64,000 nucleotides of DNA, from assembly GCA_963922595.1 (NCBI GenBank), contig CAWUIM010000007.1:19428-83427 (forward strand), in the 5' to 3' direction. The notes below the pieces were generated by a model, which worked only from the letters and a program-made list of their open reading frames with translations, made no database searches and was not told the DNA's origin. Made by a program: the position numbers and the translations under genes. Numbering within the stretch: the first letter of the stretch is position 1; every line of letters begins with the position of its first letter. This DNA comes from JAJFFW01 sp963922595 (GTDB taxonomy: Bacteria > Pseudomonadota > Alphaproteobacteria > Caulobacterales > Parvularculaceae). Positions 26,259 to 35,440 of this stretch are shown here, one piece after another.

Positions 26259-28244
26259 TTACTCTACCAGCGCCCTGATAGTGAGCACGCCGGTGTCGCC
26301 CGACGGCAGTGTCGCGCCTTCTAACCTGACGACGCAATCGACTGTGGTCGCTGAGCACGAAATGGTGTTCGGCGGCGCGCCCGAATCCGTTGTTCGAATT
26401 AGACCGCCCGAAAAAACGCTTGCCGAGGCGCCGGCGTACGTCAGATTATTCGGCAGCACGTCGGACAGATTGATGTTTGTCGCCGCGGGGCCGCCGCCCG
26501 GATGCGTGACCGCGATTTGATATTCCACACAAGCGCCCGGCAATGCGTATTGATCAGCGCTGCCCGGGTTCGGCGCCGCCGCGCATGTGGGCGCATCAAC
26601 GCCGGTGGTCGCAATTACTGAAACGGTTTTCAGGGCGCTGAGGTTGACTGACGCAGCCGGGCACCAATTTAAATCATGAATAGACAATCCCTGCTGGCCG
26701 GGATTTGCCGGTGCAGAAGGCGCGCTGCCATATCTTATTCTGACGGTATCGACCGGTTGCGTAAACGTCACCACGAGATTTCCGTCTCCGGACGTTGCGT
26801 TGGAAATTGCAACGCCAGTGGCGGTGAAACCGGAAACGCTGTTGGCCGCGCCGTTCGTCAGCACTGGGGCGACGATCACCCCATTCAGTGTTCCGCTGAT
26901 TTGGGCCTGCTCGACAAATCCGACCCCGTTACCGCCAGTATTGATATCCAAATCGAATATTGTGAATTGGAGTTCGCTGACGCCGACGCCAGCGTCGCCA
27001 ACCGAAAAGCTCAGCGTTATCGTCTCGCTTGCAGACTCGAAGTTTGCGACGGCCAGTAATGAATCCTCTGCTGGACTAAGACCACCTGTTAAGATCGGAT
27101 CGGTCCGAGGCGTTGCGCCGCCACCATTAAAATTCGTTACAAACCGATTAGTGTCGCCTGTGACCTGAAACGCCAGCGTTTCTCCTGCGGACGTGTAGGT
27201 TTGACTCAATGATCCCGCGGGCCAGGCGTTGGCGTCCCAATCATGTTGGTTTGATGATCCATTGCAGGACAATGCAGGCGGAACGCCTGGACCGCCGCCG
27301 GGGATGAGCGATATCGCGCTTGTGTCGTCTTCACCAGGCGCTGACGCCGCGTTATTCGGCGATGAATCGGCGTCCGGCAGATCGGAGGCGGACACCTCGG
27401 CAAGGTTCGTGTAAGAACCCGATCCGTTCACAAGCGCCGAAATCTGCAGGCTCGCAGAACCGCTCGAGGCGATAGCGCCGGGGATCGCCCAAACGCCGGT
27501 ATTTGGCGTATAGGCTCCTCCAGAATTATCGGAGACATAAGTGAGGCCGGAAGGAAGCGCGTCGAGAACTTCGACCCCTGTGGCGGCGTCCGGTCCGGCG
27601 TTGTCGACCCTGATCGTGAAAACGACGGTATCCCCAATTGTCGGGAATTGATCGTTTACGGTTTTTGTTAAAGACAAATCGGCGCTCGGTACGGCCGTGA
27701 AGAGCAATTCCGCGCGCAAAAACTGGCCATCGTCAAAATTCACTTCCGTATCGCAAATCTGAAGCGTCCAGTTCCCGGCTGCATTCTCCGAATCAAATAC
27801 GCTGAGCGCATTGTCCGGGCGCACCGTATCTTCATAGGGCGGCGTGCTGACATTGTTGGGGCCGTCGAAGGGCGCGTTGTTCACAAGGGTCGCCGCTTCA
27901 TCGTCTAAAAGGATGTTGTAATTGTCTATGTTCTGATTACCGGGACCTGTGCCGAGCCCATCAAGGATAAGCACGGACGTCCCCGACGGCGATGTAAGAA
28001 GCGCTTCAATATCCGTGCGCCATGTGTGGCTGGCGATAAAGCCTACATCCACATCGTCGATGATGAAGGTATCCGGCACATTGATGGTTCGCGTAATCGG
28101 GCTGGCGCACCCAGTTCCCGCGTTTATCGTAGCTGGCGTCGTATTGAGATAGGGCCCGGTTTGCGCGGATGCCAGCGCCGGCGAAAGCACGCTCAGAATT
28201 CCCGCGGCGACCGCGCGCCACTGATTTCGGCGCATTGACATCAT
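26259..28244 (-). CDS. Exported DUF11-type surface protein with N-terminal P-domain-like region
   Basis: 661 residues with a signal peptide ending near ALASAQ (27-28). Residues about 40-185 resemble a proprotein-convertase P-domain or subtilisin-like jelly roll (SHTWRTDIEALLTSPSGT, NAAGNWTLQICD). Residues 190-300 form a DUF11 repeat (ADLSLTKTVNDQFPTIGDTV). A middle region of about 200 residues is unassigned. The last 130 residues are a second DUF11-like module with four cysteines ending LTIRALVE, closely resembling the end of the 409-residue protein encoded at 33403-34632. The start overlaps the barrel gene stop by four bases (ATGA). Function is unknown; a surface adhesin or appendage client is my inference. 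Confidence 0.85.
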   Translation of the reverse strand: MMSMRRNQWRAVAAGILSVLSPALASAQTGPYLNTTPATINAGTGCASPITRTINVPDTFIIDDVDVGFIASHTWRTDIEALLTSPSGTSVLILDGLGTGPGNQNIDNYNILLDDEAATLVNNAPFDGPNNVSTPPYEDTVRPDNALSVFDSENAAGNWTLQICDTEVNFDDGQFLRAELLFTAVPSADLSLTKTVNDQFPTIGDTVVFTIRVDNAGPDAATGVEVLDALPSGLTYVSDNSGGAYTPNTGVWAIPGAIASSGSASLQISALVNGSGSYTNLAEVSASDLPDADSSPNNAASAPGEDDTSAISLIPGGGPGVPPALSCNGSSNQHDWDANAWPAGSLSQTYTSAGETLAFQVTGDTNRFVTNFNGGGATPRTDPILTGGLSPAEDSLLAVANFESASETITLSFSVGDAGVGVSELQFTIFDLDINTGGNGVGFVEQAQISGTLNGVIVAPVLTNGAANSVSGFTATGVAISNATSGDGNLVVTFTQPVDTVRIRYGSAPSAPANPGQQGLSIHDLNWCPAASVNLSALKTVSVIATTGVDAPTCAAAPNPGSADQYALPGACVEYQIAVTHPGGGPAATNINLSDVLPNNLTYAGASASVFSGGLIRTTDSGAPPNTISCSATTVDCVVRLEGATLPSGDTGVLTIRALVE

Positions 28245-31200
28245 TGTCCGCTCCCCGAACGGATCGTATTCAACAATCCCTTAGCGGTGTTCTGATCGAA
28301 CTTCACGCGGAGCTTGATATAGGGCCCCTCATTGGTGAATTCGGCGGCGGCGAAATCGTCGTCCGAGAACCCGTCGAAATTCCATCCCGCGCTGATCCAG
28401 ACATTCTTGGCCGGCGATACGCCCACGGAGGGGCCGTAGGAATAATCGACCGCGCCGGAATTGTGTGAATAGAGCGCAGAGCCCTGGAAACCGATATCGA
28501 TGTTTTTGGCGATGTCGAAACGCGCCTCAAGGCCGGCGAGTTGGGTTACACCGTTGTTCGAGACGCCGTCGGCCTCGAACGAAGAATATTTGAAGCCATG
28601 GTTAACCGACACTTGCAGCCGCTCGTCGATTTGGGCGTTGATCGCCAGGTTATTGATTGCTTTCCAGCTCTTGAATTGCCCGTCAGTTTCCTCGGCTTTG
28701 ATGTCAAATCGGTTAAAGGCGATTAACCCTGCTTGTCCGCGGGGGCGCCACGCCGCGCCCAGGCGCGCGTCGACAGAGCGCCGGTCGGCGGTCAGGTCAT
28801 TATTTTCCTGCTCTACGCGCGCCGCGCCGGCGAATGAGAGTTGCTCACTGATTTCGCGCGCCGCTCCAAGGACGCTTGTGTAGCGCTGGCCTTCGTCGGA
28901 TTTGCGCACCTCAAACCGGGCCGAGCCTGTTGTGGCTTTGTCGCGGTAGCCGGCGCCCACATAAATAGAGGTGAAGTTCTGATCCACTTCGAGAGGCGAG
29001 AGCGGGCCGTCCGGGACAATGTCGTCGATTGGGTCCACCTCGCCGTCGGAATCAAGCTGCTGGCGCCGGGTCATACCGAATGAGCCTGACCATTTATCGC
29101 TGAAATTCACCTGCTGATCGACACCGAGCGTCGCGCCGATATTGCGGCCCGCATCCTGCGTGATGACGTCGGTGGAGGCGGTAATACTCGAACCGGTCCA
29201 GGGTTGGGCGGTAAGACCGACGATCGTGTTGGCGCTTGATGCGTTTTCGCCGTTCTGGATTTCGTGGCTTACGTTCAAATTCAGGCCGTCGATGATCCGC
29301 TGATCAATGCCGACGGTGGTTCGTGTCGGGAAGAAAGTGGACCCGCCGCCTGTGATCTCCTGATCTCGGCTGGCGGTGACGGTCAGACCAATTTTATTGA
29401 ACGATTGGCGCAGGGCGAGCGTCGCCAGAAGCGCATCGCGTTCGTCGCTTCCGTCCGCTGGATTTTCCGTTACATAACGCAGCCCTACCGCGCCCGCCGT
29501 CGTCGGTCCTTCTTGACGGAGCGCCACTTCGGCAAGGGTGCGGCTCGCGCCGGTTTCCAGATTTTCCTCGCGATAGGCGGTGGCGTCCACAAAGCGCGCG
29601 CCCTGTTGCGCGGTGTTTTTCACCTCAAACGTATCGAGACGCACATTTGCTTCGAGGCCATACCGCCGGACGCCAACAGTCGCGGTGCTTTGCTGGTTAA
29701 GGCCGAACGCCTCGTCAGTCTCGCTGAAATAGGCGTTCGCCGTGACCGTTTCGCCGCGATGTTCGATTTCGGCGAGGATCGCATCGCCTGTCTCGCGCTC
29801 GCCGTCCGTCTCGCGGCGGGAAATCCCGTATTCGAGGCGCACCTCAGTCTTGTCCGTCACATTGACGCGCAGATCGACGGCGGCGAGGTCGCTTTCGCCG
29901 CCGGGTTCGCTGGCGCGGCCTTCCTCGTGAATTAGCGTCGCGCCAGCCTCCACCTTGCCGTCGAGGAAACGCACGGCGCCGCGCCCGCCGGCGGTGAAGT
30001 CGCGTTCGGTCGAGGCGAAGCTTTCGTATTCAGCGACGATTACATTAAATGCGTTCGCGCCTTCGGTAGCCGGAACCGGCAGCCGGAAGACAATCTCGCC
30101 GGTGAAGAAATCAATGTCATAGTCGCTGTAGCGCACGAATGTTCTGACGCCCAAAATTCGGTCCGGGCGGAAACGGTCGCGTGTTTCTACGATGATGGTT
30201 TCGGAATTGCGCACGATCGGCGTCGTGGTCAGGCGGAACGGACCGGACGTACCGTCCGCGGCGATCTCGTCGCGGATGAATTCCTGATTGCTCTGGGCTG
30301 CGAAGCCGTTGAACGAAAAGCGATCGCTTTCATAGTCCGCTTTCAGACCGGCGAAACGCCGGGAATAACGCCCAAGGGTCGTGTCGGCGAGGCCTGTGTC
30401 GTAATCGCCGAAGAGACCCGTAAACCCGTCTTTTTCGACTTTGGCGTAAACCGGGAAGCTGCTTTGCGCTTCGAATTGCTGAACGGATCGGTCGCCGTAC
30501 AATGGAAAGCGCGCGTCCGGATCAATCACGTCGAACAGCTCGTCATCAGTGTCGCCCCGCCCTTTCGCCGTGTCCGCGGCGATTGTCACGAGCCAGTCGT
30601 CCTTGACCGTGCCTTTTGCGAAAACGGCTGCCCGTCCCTCGCCCAGAAGCGCGCGGGCGCTTGGCGCGCCGCCGCCGATTGTCTCCTGATCGAGACTGCC
30701 GGTTCCCTCAGCGAGTCCGACTACTATCCAGTCTCGCAATTCAGGCTGCAGGATCGCGGTGATCTCCTCAAAACGCTCATCATCGAGCTGGATGCGGATG
30801 CGCGCTTTGCCTGTACGCGTCGTCGGTTCGAGCTCAACCATGGCGACACCGTCGGCCCCCGTGGAGACGGAGGATTGCGCTGACAGCGGTGCGGTCAGGG
30901 GCTGCAGATCTTCAATCCGCCGTTGGCCGCGGGCGCGGTATGGCGGATCAATCTTCACCGAGACGATCCGGCCCCTATGCACTGGCCGTCCGTTGCGGTC
31001 GGTCAATTTCACGGCGATCGCGGGCGGTGTGCGGCCGTCGGCGATAAGGCGGGATTTTTCGGGCGCATAGACGGCGCGGTCCACTTCGGTCACGAAGAGA
31101 ACTGTCTTGGTGATGCGTTCAACTTCCTCGCCCTGACTGTTGAAAAGGATCGCCTCGAAAACATTTTCCCCGTCACGCAAATCGACGCCGCGCCATTTTG

Positions 31201-33283
31201 TGAGCGCGAGGGTCCCAGCCACATTTACATCGCGCCCGGCGAAATTCAGTCCGGGAACTTTTTCGCCGTTCAGGAAGAGGTGTACGGTGTGCCTGATGTC
31301 ATGCTTCAGGCCGAGATTTGTTGAACGCGTTGTCAGGTTTGCGTCGTCGGTCGGGTAGGCCCACGCCAACCCTGACGCCTGTTCGTTTAGCCAGCGCTGA
31401 TCGAACGCCTTTACGCTGATGTCTGCGGACGCATCGCCGGTTATTTGAACCGGATCCGGGGTCGGATTGGTATTTCGCAGGTAAAAATTCGCCCGCCATA
31501 CCGAGCCGCCTTGCGCATCGACAAATTTTGAGATTGCGCTGCCAGCGTAGCGTGTATTTTCTTCGCACTGAACGACTTCGTACCCAAGAGGGATCGTCGT
31601 TTCATCAAGCTGAACCACATGGGTGCGCGCTTCCACATCTTCGAAATGGAAAAGGCCGTCCTGGTCTGTGACGACATAGGCGCCGGTCTCCATGTAGAGC
31701 CGGACGCCGGCGACGCCGACGCCGTCTCTTATGTCGCGCGGCCAGTCATCCTCGGGCGTACAGGCGTTCTCCGCGACGCGCCCGACAATGGTGAGCCGGC
31801 TGCGGAGCAGATCTTCCTGAATAAAGATGGCGGCTTCGGCGCGATTCGAGATCGGCGCGCCGCCGCCATTGACAGCGACCGCCTGATTGACCGCTTCGCC
31901 GTTTTGCGCGCTTGGAATGATCTCCGTCACATAGCTCAACTGAACGGCGCTCGTACTTGAGACAAGGCCAGCATTGAACGTGAGCGCAAGGCCGTTGGCC
32001 CCGATACTAGGGTCGGGAATCGCCGTGCCGTCAAGGCGTGCCGTGCCCTGCTGATAGCGGAAACCGCGCGGCAGCGCGTCCTCAATGGTCACTGGTAGCG
32101 CGTTAGCGCCGGTATTTTCAATATTAATCACGTAACGGACGAAGTCACCGATGGCCGCCACTTCAGTGGATGTCTCCTTGGTGATGATAATATCCGAAGA
32201 CGGATCAAGCGGCACATCGAAACTCACATCGCCCGTGCCGTCCAGAATGAATGCGCCGCCGAAGGAAGCATCGACAATGATAAATGGAGCGTTCGGCAAT
32301 GCGCCAAAGCTGTCGCGCGGCGCCGTTGATGGAGCGGAATACCCTGCCGGCGGTTCGATCACGAGGCGATATTGCCCCGGGAACATGATCGGGAAGAGAA
32401 ATTCCCCATCTTCCAACTCATAGACGAGACCGCTGGCGTCTGTGGCCGTGCCGCCGGTTGTGATGGTGGAGGGGTAGGCTGAAACGCCGTCGACCCCGAA
32501 GACATCCGCCGGTTGGCCGGTTGCGGCGTCGACGATGGTGACGATCGCGCCATTGATCAGCTCGCCGGTGATACTGTCGAACAAGCGTCCGAATGGATCG
32601 ACGCCGGCATTGTCAGTGGAGACATCGGTGGCCACGAACGGGTCGGTATAAGTCGCGGTGAGCGGCGTGTTTTGAGCCACAGACAATATTGGATCGTTGA
32701 TGACAGCCGCTGCGCCCGTGCTCGGCAAGTAGGCGTAGAACTCGCCTGTATCCGGACCGCTTTCAAAGAGGCGCAATCGAATCGAATCGCCCGTGTCGGA
32801 GGTGACGTCCGCTTCCAGCGTTTCAACCATTGCTGGGTCGCCATTCTGACCGAGGTCGATGACGCGCACGACAATTAATTCGCCGGTGAAGTAAAACTCG
32901 GTCGGAGCCAGTATGACCGGTCCCGACAGATCGATAATCCCACCGCCGACGGTGACGGGCGGGCCAATCGGCGTAAAGTCGCCCGGCGTTGCGCCGCCGC
33001 TTGGGCTGAATTCCGATCCGTTCAGCTGAACGGAAATACCGTCAGGCGCACTCGGCGATACGCGAAAAAATTCGATGTTGGAAGGTGTGCGGCGGGCTTC
33101 AATTGTGAAAGACGCCGTGGGCGTTGTCAGCGTGAAGGCGCTCGGGCCGTTCCGGAATGAAACGGTCGCGACATTATCAACCCGTGCGCCGAGGGTGGCG
33201 GCGTGCGCAAATGACGTTATTGCGGAGAAAACTCCCGCAATAATGGCGATGAACGCCGCCAAATGCCACTTCGGATTGATCAC
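28241..33283 (-). CDS. Large exported protein with DUF11/Ig-like modules and C-terminal outer-membrane barrel
   Basis: 1680 residues, starting at a GTG (33283), with a signal peptide cleaved near AHA-A (28). Domains in order: beta-rich N-terminus (30-360), DUF11 module (about 363-490, opening DIIITKETSTEV), an SdrB/carboxypeptidase-regulatory-like fold (about 497-570, VGVAGVRLYMETGAYVVTD), an invasin Big-1-like fold (about 735-845), then from about 852 (RDWIVVGLAEG) a long series of alternating-hydrophobicity strands to the C-terminus, predicting an outer-membrane beta-barrel. LFGDYDTGL near 957 and RDRFRPDRI recall a widespread family of such surface proteins. It lies between two exported DUF11 genes and overlaps the next by four bases. 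Likely the anchor of the locus (inference). Confidence 0.85.
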   Translation of the reverse strand: MINPKWHLAAFIAIIAGVFSAITSFAHAATLGARVDNVATVSFRNGPSAFTLTTPTASFTIEARRTPSNIEFFRVSPSAPDGISVQLNGSEFSPSGGATPGDFTPIGPPVTVGGGIIDLSGPVILAPTEFYFTGELIVVRVIDLGQNGDPAMVETLEADVTSDTGDSIRLRLFESGPDTGEFYAYLPSTGAAAVINDPILSVAQNTPLTATYTDPFVATDVSTDNAGVDPFGRLFDSITGELINGAIVTIVDAATGQPADVFGVDGVSAYPSTITTGGTATDASGLVYELEDGEFLFPIMFPGQYRLVIEPPAGYSAPSTAPRDSFGALPNAPFIIVDASFGGAFILDGTGDVSFDVPLDPSSDIIITKETSTEVAAIGDFVRYVINIENTGANALPVTIEDALPRGFRYQQGTARLDGTAIPDPSIGANGLALTFNAGLVSSTSAVQLSYVTEIIPSAQNGEAVNQAVAVNGGGAPISNRAEAAIFIQEDLLRSRLTIVGRVAENACTPEDDWPRDIRDGVGVAGVRLYMETGAYVVTDQDGLFHFEDVEARTHVVQLDETTIPLGYEVVQCEENTRYAGSAISKFVDAQGGSVWRANFYLRNTNPTPDPVQITGDASADISVKAFDQRWLNEQASGLAWAYPTDDANLTTRSTNLGLKHDIRHTVHLFLNGEKVPGLNFAGRDVNVAGTLALTKWRGVDLRDGENVFEAILFNSQGEEVERITKTVLFVTEVDRAVYAPEKSRLIADGRTPPAIAVKLTDRNGRPVHRGRIVSVKIDPPYRARGQRRIEDLQPLTAPLSAQSSVSTGADGVAMVELEPTTRTGKARIRIQLDDERFEEITAILQPELRDWIVVGLAEGTGSLDQETIGGGAPSARALLGEGRAAVFAKGTVKDDWLVTIAADTAKGRGDTDDELFDVIDPDARFPLYGDRSVQQFEAQSSFPVYAKVEKDGFTGLFGDYDTGLADTTLGRYSRRFAGLKADYESDRFSFNGFAAQSNQEFIRDEIAADGTSGPFRLTTTPIVRNSETIIVETRDRFRPDRILGVRTFVRYSDYDIDFFTGEIVFRLPVPATEGANAFNVIVAEYESFASTERDFTAGGRGAVRFLDGKVEAGATLIHEEGRASEPGGESDLAAVDLRVNVTDKTEVRLEYGISRRETDGERETGDAILAEIEHRGETVTANAYFSETDEAFGLNQQSTATVGVRRYGLEANVRLDTFEVKNTAQQGARFVDATAYREENLETGASRTLAEVALRQEGPTTAGAVGLRYVTENPADGSDERDALLATLALRQSFNKIGLTVTASRDQEITGGGSTFFPTRTTVGIDQRIIDGLNLNVSHEIQNGENASSANTIVGLTAQPWTGSSITASTDVITQDAGRNIGATLGVDQQVNFSDKWSGSFGMTRRQQLDSDGEVDPIDDIVPDGPLSPLEVDQNFTSIYVGAGYRDKATTGSARFEVRKSDEGQRYTSVLGAAREISEQLSFAGAARVEQENNDLTADRRSVDARLGAAWRPRGQAGLIAFNRFDIKAEETDGQFKSWKAINNLAINAQIDERLQVSVNHGFKYSSFEADGVSNNGVTQLAGLEARFDIAKNIDIGFQGSALYSHNSGAVDYSYGPSVGVSPAKNVWISAGWNFDGFSDDDFAAAEFTNEGPYIKLRVKFDQNTAKGLLNTIRSGSGQ

Positions 33284-33339
33284 TATACTAACAAAGCCTT
33301 ACGAAACTCGCTTAATTTTGATGTTCCTAATCGCAATGT

Positions 33340-33371
33340 GGCCGCCGAACCGGTTTCCCGGCGCGGCGGCC
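33340..33371 (-). other. GAAA-capped RNA hairpin between two DUF11-locus genes
   Basis: Read on the minus strand, GGCCGCCG pairs with CGGCGGCC, then a CG/TT internal mismatch, then CCGG pairs with CCGG around a GAAA tetraloop: 12 base pairs within 32 bases. It begins 31 bases after the stop of the 409-residue gene and ends about 57 bases before the start of the 1680-residue gene. No U-tract follows, so it is not a standard intrinsic terminator. It may protect the 3' end of the first message or act as a partial attenuator; that is inference. Confidence 0.7.
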
Positions 33372-33402
33372 ACATGCCAGAGGAACGTGTTTCAATCTGG
33401 CG

Positions 33403-34632
33403 CTATTCCACAAGCGCCCTGATTGTGAGTGTGCCGGTTGTCGATGTCGCCGGCGCCACCGGCGCCGCCAACGTCGCGCCCGTGAGCCGAACAACACAAA
33501 CAGGCGTCGCCGCCGTGCATGTCACAGGGTTCGGCGTCGGCGCCGCATTGTCGGTGGTTGCAACTGTGCCGCCGGTGAAGACCGCGTCTACGGCGCTCAC
33601 ATAGGTGACAGCCGTCGGCAGTTCGTCGGCGAGGGCCAGCGCAGTCGCGTCTGATGACCCTGTGTTAGTTACGCTGATCACATATTCAACGCACGCGCCC
33701 GGCACCGGGTAGAAAGTGGTGTCGGTGGGCGGCAGCGAAGGCGTGGTCGTTGTGTTGGCGCAATCAGTGGCGTTGCTGGCCGTCGCAAGGACCGCAACGG
33801 TCTTGTCCGCCACAAGCGCCGCGGACTGGACGCGGAAGCGGCCGGTGTCTGAATGGGCGCCGTCCGTCGCATCGTCATTGGCGGCTGTCGCCGGGCCGTC
33901 AGCATCAGCAAGGACGTTGTCCGTCGCACCAATCTGGTTGGCGCCGTCGCCGTCGGAATCATCAAGCGTTTCAGAACCTGCAGATCCTGTGGCGCCGTCA
34001 ACGATCCATGTCGCCGGGTCAAGGGTGTTGGCGACCAGGATGAGATCGCTGATATTGCCGTCGACCGCGCTCGCCGGGATATCGCCAGAGGCCACGACCC
34101 AGACGATCGTCCGTGTTCCTGTCGGATCATCAGGCGCTATATCGTCGGTAATTGACGTGTTCTGCGCGATGGGCGTGCCTGCGCCGTCCTGACCGGCGCC
34201 TGTGCCCGGATTGAAGACGCCGTCACCATCATCGAGATAGTAGGTCAACGCAACTGACGTGGAATCGAAGTTGTCGCTTGTCGGTTGTTCGACAATAAAC
34301 TCATAACGCTGATTATCGTTACCGTCATTGGTGACGGCGAAAACGAGTTCAGCGCCCGTCTGGCCGGGGGATACATCGACCGGTGTGGCGATTGGGTTTT
34401 GCGCCGTGACTGTAACGTCGACAATCCGGTCGACGACAAAGTCAGTTGTTGAAGGTGGAGTTATTTGCGCCTGGTCGACGCCCCCAACCTGGTAGTCGAG
34501 CGTGAACGTGTTGGAAACGGTTGTACCCGCATCCGTTCCAGCGGCGAATGCGCTGGAGGCGACGGTGGAAGCGCAAAACGCGCCCACTGCCGCTGCCGCC
34601 GCTCGCAATGAGCGGGTTTTTTTCGCTATCAT
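33403..34632 (-). CDS. Exported DUF11-type surface protein, first gene of the locus
   Basis: 409 residues; the ATG at 34632 has an AGAGGGA ribosome-binding site eight bases away. The signal peptide ends near SSAFA-A (30-31). Residues 35-265 are beta-rich and acidic, with Asp-rich runs (YYLDDGDGVFNPG, DDSDGDGANQIG) that could bind calcium. From about 270 a DUF11-like module (VADKTVAVLATA, VPGACVEYVISVTNTG) continues to the C-terminus, with four cysteines, ending LTIRALVE. This tail matches the end of the 661-residue protein encoded at 26259-28244. It is followed by a strong hairpin and then the 1680-residue barrel gene. No catalytic residues recognised. Confidence 0.83.
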   Translation of the reverse strand: MIAKKTRSLRAAAAAVGAFCASTVASSAFAAGTDAGTTVSNTFTLDYQVGGVDQAQITPPSTTDFVVDRIVDVTVTAQNPIATPVDVSPGQTGAELVFAVTNDGNDNQRYEFIVEQPTSDNFDSTSVALTYYLDDGDGVFNPGTGAGQDGAGTPIAQNTSITDDIAPDDPTGTRTIVWVVASGDIPASAVDGNISDLILVANTLDPATWIVDGATGSAGSETLDDSDGDGANQIGATDNVLADADGPATAANDDATDGAHSDTGRFRVQSAALVADKTVAVLATASNATDCANTTTTPSLPPTDTTFYPVPGACVEYVISVTNTGSSDATALALADELPTAVTYVSAVDAVFTGGTVATTDNAAPTPNPVTCTAATPVCVVRLTGATLAAPVAPATSTTGTLTIRALVE

Positions 34633-34888
34633 CTGTTAGTCCCTCTGTTAAGAACAGAGACTGAGTAAACTTTTTAGGTAAAAACTCTGGAAAGCGGTGT
34701 AGTTAAATTCGAATAAAGTAAGTAAACAGAATATTAATTTTTATGCAGATGATCTGCAGTGAAATGGCGTGAAACCGGTTTCATTGAAACTCTCCCGGCC
34801 TCGAAAATTGTAAGTAATCCCCCTGTTTAATGCAAATTTTACAAATTGTTTTTAGCGCTGGTAGATGAAAATTTTTAAGGATGTCAGT
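34633..34888. promoter_or_regulatory. AT-rich divergent promoter region of the DUF11 locus
   Basis: A 256-base gap between two divergently transcribed DUF11-type genes, the most AT-rich stretch I see in the window (16 G/C of 60 at 34681-34740). It must hold promoters for both directions. ATTAATTTTTATGCAG and GCAAATTTTACAAATTG are A/T tracts of the kind IHF or H-NS-like proteins favour. I cannot assign -35/-10 boxes with confidence. Confidence 0.5.
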
Positions 34889-35365
34889 ATGCGAAAAATT
34901 TCCGTAATCGCTATTGCAGCCGCCCTATTGTTGCCTTCCGCCGGCGCGCTTGCAGAAATCGTCGCCGAACAGCGCGTCGAACAGGAGCGCGTCAAACGCA
35001 ACGCCGACGGCGGCGTCAGGCTGGAGCGGATCAAGGCCGATAAAGTCGCGCCTGGCGATGAGGTTATCTACTCGGTCAACTTTACCAATCAAGGCGCTGA
35101 GCCGGCCGCCGATCTTGTGATGGTCATGCCGGTGCCAGTTGAAGTGACCTATGTTGAAGGGTCCGCCAGCGGCGCGCCGGCGACCGTAACCTTTTCCGCC
35201 GACGGGGGCCGGACATACCTGACGCGCGGCAATCTCACCATTAGGGAAAACGGCGCCGAGCGCATCGCCACCGGTGACGACATCACCCACATTAAATGGG
35301 CGTTGAACGATGCGCTGTCGCCGAGCGCGAGCGGCGAGGTCGCATATCGCGGCGTCGTAAAATAA
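34889..35365 (+). CDS. Small exported DUF11-like protein
   Basis: 158 residues from the ATG at 34889, which has AAGGA eight bases upstream; an in-frame ATG at 34865 lacks a comparable site. A signal peptide is cleaved near GALA-E (about 22). The mature protein is one DUF11-like beta-sandwich: LERIKADKVAPGDEVIYSV, FTNQGAEPAADLVM, then MPVPVEVTYVEGSASG, which is the strand pattern of the conserved repeat domain. It contains no cysteine. It is divergent from the three-gene DUF11 cluster across an AT-rich region and followed by a strong terminator, so it is probably co-regulated but separately transcribed. Its role is unknown. Confidence 0.8.
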   Translation: MRKISVIAIAAALLLPSAGALAEIVAEQRVEQERVKRNADGGVRLERIKADKVAPGDEVIYSVNFTNQGAEPAADLVMVMPVPVEVTYVEGSASGAPATVTFSADGGRTYLTRGNLTIRENGAERIATGDDITHIKWALNDALSPSASGEVAYRGVVK

Positions 35366-35390
35366 TGCGCTGACGACCAGCCATACCAAT

Positions 35391-35440
35391 CCCCAAAAAG
35401 CGGTGGATGCGCGCAGCGTCCGCCGCTTTTTTTCTGGGGT
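35391..35440 (+). terminator. Rho-independent terminator after the small DUF11-like gene
   Basis: AAAAAGCGG-T-GGA at 35395-35407 pairs with TCC-G-CCGCTTTTT downstream, followed by a run of seven T, with outer CCCC/GGGG also complementary. It sits 30 bases after the stop of the small DUF11-like gene. The A-tract on the other side means it could also end transcripts from the opposite direction, but no gene there needs it. Confidence 0.85.
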
